DNA from: Chondrus crispus | Lineage: Eukaryota > Rhodophyta > Florideophyceae > Gigartinales > Gigartinaceae | Length of the DNA: 64,000 bases | Direction of reading: 5' to 3' | Assembly: GCF_000350225.1 (NCBI RefSeq) | Contig: NW_005179073.1 | Location: 1 to 64,000, forward strand | Part shown: positions 56,550-64,000 of the stretch, one piece after another | Position numbering within the stretch: position 1 is the stretch's first letter | How the letters are laid out: every line of letters starts with the position of its first letter | Translations under genes and position numbers: made by a program | The notes under the pieces: generated by a model | The model's database searches: none | Told to the model about the DNA's origin: nothing | Seen by the model: the letters and a program-made list of their open reading frames with translations, nothing else

Positions 56550-58146
56550 TGCGCCCAGTCCTACAAACTGCACAAATATCGATGCTCAACCCCCCGGACT
56601 TATCGGAAGGCACCGACAAGTACCAATGGCGGACGGATGTAAAAACATGGGCGCAAATTGTTAAACTATAGGCAAAAGGAGGCGACAATCGAGCGAAAGG
56701 AATGCTAAACGCGTTGGGTCTAACCCTTTGTTTGTCATTAAAACGTGATCAACGCAGCATAATTGACCACGCACCCCAAAACCACACGATCTCACTAAAC
56801 TTAGTTGATGAAGAAATTGCGGAAAACATGGCCGACGCAGTGAAGACTCAATTCAAACTCGTAGAAGAAATTGTTCAGTTAGTCGCTAAAGACTCACCTA
56901 CAGATAGCATCAGACGACTGGTGAAGATTTCACAGAGTATCCATCAGTGTACACGTAGAAGAGGCGAGAAACCTGATGTCTTCGCGAAAAAGTTCCAAGG
57001 TATTGCAAAGAAATATCTGAATATGTGCAACACTTCCCAAAGCGTTAACGAGAGCCAAAACTTCGCGATTCTATTGCTCGAGAACGCAAACCTCCTATCA
57101 GCTACATTCAACAACATTGTCACTCAACTTATCACCAAGTCCGCATCGAAAAATGACTCAAATTTTACATCTAATGTCCTCATACCTGCGATGACTCTCG
57201 ATGCGTTTGCGTCTCAAGCCACTACCACCACTGCAGCGATCACAACATGGGAGAGATGTTCAGACAAAGATTCCGAAAACGGCCATTTGCAGATTATTAT
57301 CGATAATACCAAACGCTTGGTACACAAGATAAAAACAGCGACAGATAATGCTCACAAAGCTTGGGAAACCCACAACAGTAACACATGCCAGCATTATTCA
57401 ATTAGTCTAGATGACGCGGTGGAAGCATTTTGCGATATTAAAGCCGATGAAGATACACCGGACCATAAAAGAAAATTGGACGGCGAAGTCGATCGAAGAG
57501 GATCCATGATGACCAAGCGTAGGGACCGAGATGAAATTGATTCACATCCACAACGCAAGCGGTTCGCTTCATACAACGCCCCAGGGACCGGAAAGAAAAG
57601 GGAGAGCAAATGTATATCATGCAGGAAAATCGGCCACTGGAAAGGAGATTTCATTTGTGAGAATCACCCAATGCATCACCGATGGAAAGGCAACAGGAAT
57701 GAGAAAAGGGTTAGCTTCGAAGATAATCAGGACCAAAATCTTAAGAATGATACGTATTTTCAGTAAAGGGATCGCTCACGCTCCAGATCGACCCCAACCC
57801 CATCATTGATGAAGGAGCCCCATCCTCCACCGGAGGTATCCTAAACGCTACTACATTATGTGACCTTCTCGGCATCCATTTCGTCCTGGAAGCACCACGT
57901 GAAAAATACGAACACGGCTGGGGACAGGATTGTCATGACGCTCGCCCCATCATCGCAACGTGGACCTTGACCTTTATGGATCGAAATGGCAATCCAATAG
58001 CTCTTTCGTTTGACCTCAGCCACGGGGAATCGCCCTTAATAATAGGCTTGGACATCACACAATACGCGAACATAATCAACTGCGAAAGACCATCTCGATC
58101 AAACGACCGACGGATACAAAAATCCTTACACTTCTCACGTATATGA
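56550..58146 (+). mobile_element. Retroelement remnant: gag and protease-like region without pol
   Basis: A gag-like region (main frame 56702-57766) ends in a zinc knuckle-like CISCRKIGHWKGDFIC and is followed by a retroviral-protease-like stretch with IIDEGAPSSTGG and SPLIIGLDI (about 57770-58146). Reverse transcriptase and integrase were not found. LTRs could not be identified, so the family is unassigned. It is broken. Confidence 0.6.
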
Positions 58147-58170
58147 CATGGGAAGGAACTGTGGCATAAC

Positions 58171-58821
58171 GGCGGTTCGCGATTAGATTTAGATCAGATC
58201 AATACGAATCACACCCGCGCACACGTGTACCCCCACGTGTACAGAGGACGCGGGACCACACGCGTACACGTGTAGAAGGCGCGTACCACCGCGCGCACAG
58301 TACGCGTCTCACACGTGTGCTGTCAGCCCCGACGGCTGACAGCATTACAGCGTGGGACGACCCGTGCTACAGTAAGTTACTACAGCATACCGGTACTGTA
58401 GTATTATGATAGACGCATTGTATACATTAAATACGAGCGCGACCGGCGGCGGGGTAGGTGGACAAGCACGGACTTGTCCACGACCTACCGCCTAGGTCTG
58501 TCTTCCAGCTTAACTAACGAGCGCGATCCGCCTTCGCGCGCGTTAACCGGGACAAAGCGGGTAGGGGACAGCCGCGTACGCGAGCGAGCCTAGATCCGCC
58601 TCCGCCCGTCAGCGCTGGTACGTTACCCAACGCTGCTCCGGGGCGTCGAGGCGTAGATCGGCCCGCGCGTACGCTCGTCCCCGACCGTCCCGCTCTACCA
58701 CGCTACCAGGGCCCGCTTCCCTGTCTCGTTAGCTGTGTGTTCTCCCCGTCTTCTCGCCCCTCGTACGGGGTCTACGTCGAGCTAAGTATACACCCCTCTC
58801 CGTTGGGGGGTGATATACTGC
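58171..58821 (+). promoter_or_regulatory. CpG-rich leader, possibly an LTR, with two hairpins
   Basis: The segment starts TGTGGCATAAC and ends ATATACTGCA, just before the GC-rich gag. It contains a TATA-like ATTAAATACG near 58428. Two stem-loops are visible: GCTGTCAGCC paired with GGCTGACAGC (58319-58343) and GGTAGGT..GGACAAG paired across 58453-58489. A second copy, which would prove an LTR, was not found in the window. Confidence 0.35.
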
Positions 58822-61391
58822 AGTGGTCTCCCGACCTAGAAGGCCACGCGATTATCGCGAGAAGAATATCGTTCGAATCCGCGTCCGCGCGCGTCGAAAT
58901 GGAAGAAGGAACCGCCAACTCGATTCAGACGGAACCGGCGAATATGGAGTCAACCGCGCGCCGCGCCTCCGAGTCAGGCGCGCTGCGCGCCCCCTTCGGC
59001 GGCGGCGCCGCAGTTCCTACCGACCGCGAACCGTGGCCTGGGTTTTCAGAAGGACGGGCTCGCGCGATGTATGACAGGATCGCGGAATACATCGAGGACG
59101 TCCGGACCTCGCTTCGAATTGACGTCTCGGACGCGATATATACGCGCTGTATGGAAGAGCTACGCTCGCTTCGCGAAGGAAGGTTTGACCGCGTCTCCCA
59201 ATCTTTAGAGAACCTCCGAGCACTAGTCGACCAGCTACAGAGTCGGCTAGCGCTCGTCGAGGATTCGCGTCTCGATTCCCCTGTCGAGGACAGGGAAGGC
59301 CGCCCTGAGAGGTTGGCCTCATCAAGACGACCTGACGCACAACCCTTCCCGTCGGCGGAGCAAATACACGCGTTTGCCCATATGGCCGCGGAACTCAACT
59401 CGACGCGGAGACGCGCTCGCGAGGTGGAACAGAACCCGACCAACAGGTCGCCCGGAGCCCCTACGAGGGGGCCCGGTGCCACTGTTCCCCCGATCGCGTC
59501 AGACGCGCCAGAGTTCCGACCGACGGGTGCCGGATCCAGTCGGTACGCGGATGGCCCAAGACCACCAATGGACGCGAATGTCGCGTCCGAAACCCAAGCC
59601 CTCCCGTAGGTCGCCGGAGACATACGGGGGATGAAACGCGTACCGTACGCGGACGACCAGGACCGTGGAGGAGCCGCCCGCGGATCAAGAGAACCGATTC
59701 TCTCTTTCGATCCTCGCTGGGGCGGCTACCAGCCGGTGGACCTCACCGCGCATCCCGGTCCGGTCGATATCCGAACGCTGCCCGTCACCCCTTTCGGGAC
59801 GTTGGGACCCGCGGCACCCGGGGTTGAGCCCGTCCATACCATGATACAGGGTTCCAGCGATGTCGCAAACTACCGCATGTATCGGTTGGACAATACGTCG
59901 AGGCTCGCTACCTCGGGAGACGCGGGACGGATCCCGAAGTACGTCCAGCGCTGTCGTGGGATTCGACCCACGATGCGCAGCTTCGACGGCACTGACGCGA
60001 TTCAGTTACTACCGTTCTTGAAGGATATACGTATCACCTTCAACGCGCAACACCTAACCGAAGGTGTTGCCGTCCGCGTCTTCGCGCATTTTCTTGAACG
60101 CGACGCGGAAAGATTGTATACGAGTTACACCATGCGCGGACTACGCGCTGGCCAGCTTCACGACGACGTAAGCTGGCCTGGTCTCGTCAACCAGTTCATC
60201 AAACGCTACCTCACGGACGACGTGTTAGGTGAATCGTATGATACATTCGCGACCGCGCGACAGCAACCCCACGAGACGGAGAACGCGTACGCGGATCGAT
60301 TGGAGTCCGCCGCGTTCCGATGCACCGGAGTGTTCACCGAACAAGCACTCGCGCATTATTTCGTGCGCGGACTAGCCCCGGCGACCCGAGCCGCCGTGGC
60401 TGAGACGGTGCAACGACTGCCCGGATCGCAGAAGACAGACGTCTCAAGCATCCGCCGTATAGCGACGGCGGAAGGTACTACCTTCCGCGCGCGTCACGGC
60501 CTACCCCTGCCGGATCCGAAACCGGCAGGGAGAGCGGGTCGACCATCGAGGTCGAACGCGACAAGTTCACCAGCGATAGCCCTCCATATTGGAGAAGCTG
60601 AGTGGCAGGCCGACCCTTTCCTCATCGCGCGAGGCATGGAGCAAGGAGGAGGTCGACCTCCCACACCGGCGTCAACGCGGTCGAACGGAAGCTTCGCCAC
60701 CGCGTTCGCGCATACTCCGCGCCTGCCAAGTGGTACGGACCACAAGGTGCAGGAGCTGGACATTTCGCGTCAAGGAGGGGATCGCATATCGGCAAGCGTC
60801 CCCAAGTTAACCGAAGAGGAGACGCGTCACGCGGCATCTTTCGCATCCACAGACGGTAGCGCGTACGTCTGTTGGCTATGCCGTACGTACGGGCATGCCA
60901 TGTACGCGTGTCCATTCCTGTCGCCCGAGCAACGGATGTTCACTGCGTACAGGAATTACAAGTACCAGATGGAGACGCGTCCTGGGATGCGCAACGTCCT
61001 CCAGCAATCGGTTCGCGAGGACCGATTTCCGCGTCAAGGGTACCCGAGTCGAGCGGGTGCGGGCGCCCGCTTCCCGCCCCGCGGTAGCGGGTACCGTCGT
61101 AACGAACTCGACCAACGCGGGAGACGCGACTTCCGCCAGGCGGACACGCGATATCCGCGTCAAGACGGAAGGGGAGACCGGGACCGTTCCCGACTCCCGC
61201 CGGGGGTACAGAACGCGATAATGTACCTCCAGGACTGGGCAGAGGATACGCATGCCCTGCCCAGGGGGGAACGCGAAGGAGATCCGGCACCCGCGGCCCC
61301 GCAAATTCTGCAACGTCCGGACGTGATGAATCAAGGCCTCGAAGTATCCGAATACTTCGACGAAGCCGCGAGAAACAGGGGTTTCCGGTAG
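58737..61391 (+). mobile_element. GC-rich retroelement gag region, pol absent
   Basis: Two consecutive frames in one phase (290 and 586 residues) encode a retrotransposon-gag-like protein. The second has PTMRSFDGTDAIQLLPFLKD, FIKRYLTDDVLGESYDTFA, HYFVRGLAPATRAAVAE and a CCHC knuckle CWLCRTYGHAMYAC, followed by an Arg-rich tail. The region is strikingly CpG-rich (GCG and CGCG repeated) compared with its neighbours. No protease, reverse transcriptase or integrase follows before 61.6 kb, so it is partial. Confidence 0.7.
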
Positions 61392-61659
61392 ATCGGTTTC
61401 TAGTGCAAAGATCGTTCTTTTCTTTAGTTATGTTATAAGCCCACCAAAACGTTACAAAACTATTCCGCAGTCGTTGAAGACACTAGACAATAAGTTATGG
61501 GAGCTCCTTAGGGGTTCTGCAAGTATCTTAGCGTCTTCTGCTTGCATTTTGACCCTGGGAGGTCTCTTGGTGCTCTTGTAGCCCTCCCCGTGACTGTCAC
61601 GCCATCACGGTACCCGATAAATATTTTATATATTCGTTGGTCTCAAGCTCAGAAACTTG

Positions 61660-62500
61660 CACTTGGAGTCCGTGACGAAGAGTACCACCCCAGCTCGGAG
61701 CCTCACTAAATCCGCCACGCCTCCCACACGCACACCCGCCGGTCATTGTTCGCCGTTGCCATCAGATTCCCCCCGCGACGTTGACTCCCGCGCACGTCAC
61801 CTTGCCTCTATGCAACCGCCAGCACACCCCCTTTTTGCCGGCCTCCTGCGAGTCCACGGGCCACAATTAGCCCGCACTATCACCGATGTACAACCCGTTT
61901 CCGTCGCCCGCCAAGCTGTACGCCATCTTAGAATTGCGCTGCCCATGCCATCCCTCTGAGTTCATTTTGAGCACCTCCTCCCCGCCTCTGACGCCCTCGT
62001 TCCGCTTCTCCTGCTGTGCGGCGATCGCGACCAGCTCCAGCGCGAGCCATTGCACGACACTGTCCGCCGCGCAACTGTACACCTCGTCCCTTGTGCGCAC
62101 GAACGCAAAGGTGGTGAGGTTGCTGTAGTGCACGTAGGCGGCGCTGCGGCCGGCAGCACGCGTGCGGGGAGTCGCCGAGGCGGACATCGCTGACGCCTCA
62201 CAAGCCCATGATGCCGGCCTTGTTTCCCGTGCCGATGTGGGTGCCGGCCGGGTGCCACTCGGCGGCCGTGATCCGCTTCTGGTGGACGTGGCGTACGCAG
62301 CGCGCGACACGGGCGTCGAACTGGCGGCCGCGCAGCGCGACGCTATGTCCATGAAGTTCATTCCTATCACTCCTTTTCGCTTCTTCTATCTCGAACTTGC
62401 CTTCTCTTATTGATTCAGAGAGTGCTTTACTTCCTCTATCTTGGCATCAAGCTGCTTCTCTGTCGCATGCTGTGCACACCCAGAGTCTTAACAATCACTG
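61660..62500 (-). pseudogene. WD40 protein gene relic (CMR1/WDR76/DDB2-like)
   Basis: The minus strand reads a charged helical stretch (EKQLDAKIEEVKALSESIRE), then HVHQKRITAAEWHPAGTHIG and GNKAGIMGL, later YVHYSNLTTFAFVRTRDEVY with SCAADSVVQW, and finally LMATANNDRRVCVWEAW. These are WD40-repeat patterns, most like the CMR1/WDR76/DDB2 group, which bind damaged or modified DNA. The pieces are in different frames and are crossed by stops: a TGA follows GIMGL where a Trp codon is expected, and a stop follows YIGDSAG. I therefore call it a pseudogene; assembly error is an alternative. Confidence 0.45.
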
Positions 62501-62519
62501 TCGTCAGAGTTTTCCATCA

Positions 62520-63260
62520 TTAATTCGCTGGAGTGTCCAAGGAGGAGCTCCGGAAGCTCCTCTTTAGACACTCCAACGACTTCCAGCTGATCTTGAAGAA
62601 CTTCTCCTCATTCCTCACAACCTGCACATCGCTCCCCACGCCCCCATTCCTAAGCATCATCTGGATTTCCTTCTCACGCTCCTCAAACATCTTGAAGCCC
62701 TCCTCTACAGCGCTCATATTCGTCCTATCCGTCTCTGCAGTTCCCTTCGCAAAGTTGAACACCTCCTTCTCGCAATTCTTGCCAACTACCCCCGCCCCCT
62801 TGGCGCTGACCTTCTGCGACGCGAGCTTATACGCCTGCTCGCGTTGCAGCTTGCCTTTGACAAGCTCGGGCAGCGGCAGGGCCAGGGCCTTCTCCCGCCC
62901 TCAATCATGCGCGGGAGCTTCTTCCTGAGCTGCGCTAGCCCCGTCATGCGGTCCCCATCCCTCGCCACCGCGTCTCCGCCGCCCGGCACATGCAGCATGT
63001 GCTCCATCATGTCGCCCTGTCCTGCCCGTCGCAGTGCGGCACGGGCAGCGGCCTCTCCTCGCCCGCCGACACCACTTGGCACGCCAGCCGTTGCACTGCG
63101 CGAGAGCATTGCGCAATGGGACGTGCCGTGGGCAAGGGGTGGCGGCGTCGGCAGGGCGTTGCTCCCCTGCCGAAGATTTTTCCAGCCTTCTCTCGGCATC
63201 ATTGCTGTAGGGCTTATTCTCGATAGATTCCAGCGAAGGCTGCAGATTGGTCTTGACATT
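62520..63260 (-). pseudogene. UTP14-like (U3 snoRNP component) gene relic
   Basis: The minus strand reads MTGLAQLRKKLPRMIEGG and, after a shift of frame in a G-rich run near 62905, EKALALPLPELVKGKLQREQ, then AYKLASQKVS and FKMFEEREKEIQMML, ending at 62520. The PLP..V..+L.RE.AY..AS pattern and following acidic/charged region resemble UTP14, a nucleolar rRNA-processing factor. The C-terminal half of the family is missing. It shares strand and state of decay with the WD40 relic to its left. Confidence 0.4.
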
Positions 63261-63511
63261 AGGCGCGAAAGCCTGGTATGCCCCGGACCTTAGTCAGCCA
63301 CTGCGCGGAGCGCATGCTTCTGCTGCTTGTCGTAGCAGTATTCCACGGCGGTCCGCATTCGGACTTCGGCGTCGGTTCCCATGCCGCGCTCCAGCTCTGA
63401 TTCAGAGTCCCAACGCGGTTATGTGCGGCGCGGAAGAAGCTCTCGCAATCGCAATGCAATTAGCAAGTCAAAGTCCTCTGCTGCAATGAGGCGTAATGCG
63501 CTTGCGAATGA

Positions 63512-64000
63512 AGCAGTGTGCTGGAAAGACCGGTGGAGTGCTGCGCACAGCGATGTGGCCAGATCATTCCATTTCAGCAGTCGAGGGGCCTCCGTCGTTC
63601 CTTTTGCGCCGGCAAAACTCAAGTTCACAGGAAACGACTTCTCATCGGACTCGTGGCCGATCGAAATGCGCTTGACGACCGAGATTCTGATAGTGGATCG
63701 AGCAGCAAGAACAAGCCTGTTTTTCAGTACCATGGGATCGTAGTCTGTCGTTCATACATGTGCAGTGTAACCACAGCGTCGCCGGACTTACTTAATAGTG
63801 TGCTTGGTACTCCGCATGCGCCGTCTTCACCGTATGCCAATAGGCGCGCAAGATCTTTGGATGGCAGCAAGCACACCCTTGTTGCTGCGTATCTTCTCGG
63901 AGTGAAATCTAGAGACGCTGACCACAGTCCGGAGCGCGATGTTTTCCATCTCCCACAACGCAACAAAATAGAGGTGTGGGAAGACTACTGTGAACAGGAG
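63512..64000 (+). CDS. Unknown protein, open frame running off the right edge
   Basis: A plus-strand frame stays open from 63512 to the end of the window. It includes DSDSGSSSKNKPVFQYHGIV, then an internal ATG at 63758 (MCSVTTASPDLLNSVLGTPH) and DVFHLPQRNKIEVWEDYCEQ at the edge. A second plus-strand frame (63381-63743, Ser/Arg-rich MPRSSSDSESQRGYVRRGRS start) overlaps its beginning and could be an upstream part joined by splicing. No family recognised; partial. Confidence 0.35.

Noticed and set aside
58925-59623. 232-codon minus-strand frame
   Set aside because: Antisense shadow of a CpG-rich gag frame.
63419-63733. 104-codon minus-strand frame at the right edge
   Set aside because: The plus-strand frames here look more protein-like and one stays open to the window end.
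1-64000. tRNA, rRNA or snoRNA genes
   Set aside because: No cloverleaf with A/B box sequences and no rRNA-like blocks were recognised by eye; a covariance-model scan would settle this.

Overview
The window is eukaryotic nuclear DNA. It has sparse, intron-poor genes, one convincing 100-bp GT-AG intron, TATA boxes and an AATAAA signal, and most of the rest is transposon sequence. I infer a red alga, perhaps a florideophyte such as Chondrus. The basis is the compact genes set among Copia/Gypsy elements, a GH45-type secreted protein, and a decayed opine-dehydrogenase fragment (opine dehydrogenases are known from red algae). No rRNA, tRNA or organelle gene was seen, so the assignment is inference.

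Layout. 0.2-8 kb: an intact gene fusing a DPPY-type DNA amino-methyltransferase to a SET domain, then a broken OrsD-type double zinc-finger gene. 8-11.8 kb: a 26-bp satellite, a cluster of a 12-bp motif in both orientations, and decayed host genes. 11.8-39.3 kb: three Copia elements on the minus strand with unusually short LTRs (100-112 bp). The first carries a nested solo LTR and the third a nested TIR element. Between them lie a Tc1-like DNA transposon with ~220-bp inverted repeats, a GH45-like gene with its motifs in permuted order, and the first copy of a gene fusing a D-amino-acid-oxidase-like domain to an ATP-grasp domain. 40.2-46.8 kb: one Ty3/Gypsy element. 46.8-51 kb: an acyl-CoA-synthetase fragment, homopolymers and a nest of small inverted-repeat elements. 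51.1-53.5 kb: the second oxidase/ATP-grasp copy, with a MITE just upstream. 55-61.4 kb: short tandem arrays and two gag-bearing retroelement remains without a recognisable pol. 61.6-64 kb: decayed WD40 and UTP14-like genes and an open frame running off the right edge.

No operon-like pathway is evident. The genes most likely to be functional are the methyltransferase-SET fusion, the two oxidase/ATP-grasp copies and possibly the GH45-like gene. The two oxidase/ATP-grasp copies are 21,577 bp apart in the same orientation and align over the whole CDS without a gap. They are nearly identical except for a ~230-bp divergent patch, the first codons and unrelated flanks, which suggests old paralogues partly homogenised by gene conversion.

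The strongest candidates for undescribed biology are the methyltransferase-SET fusion, the oxidase/ATP-grasp fusion (in which residues expected to bind the substrate carboxylate are replaced) and the permuted GH45 gene. All reading was by eye; identities and counts are approximate.
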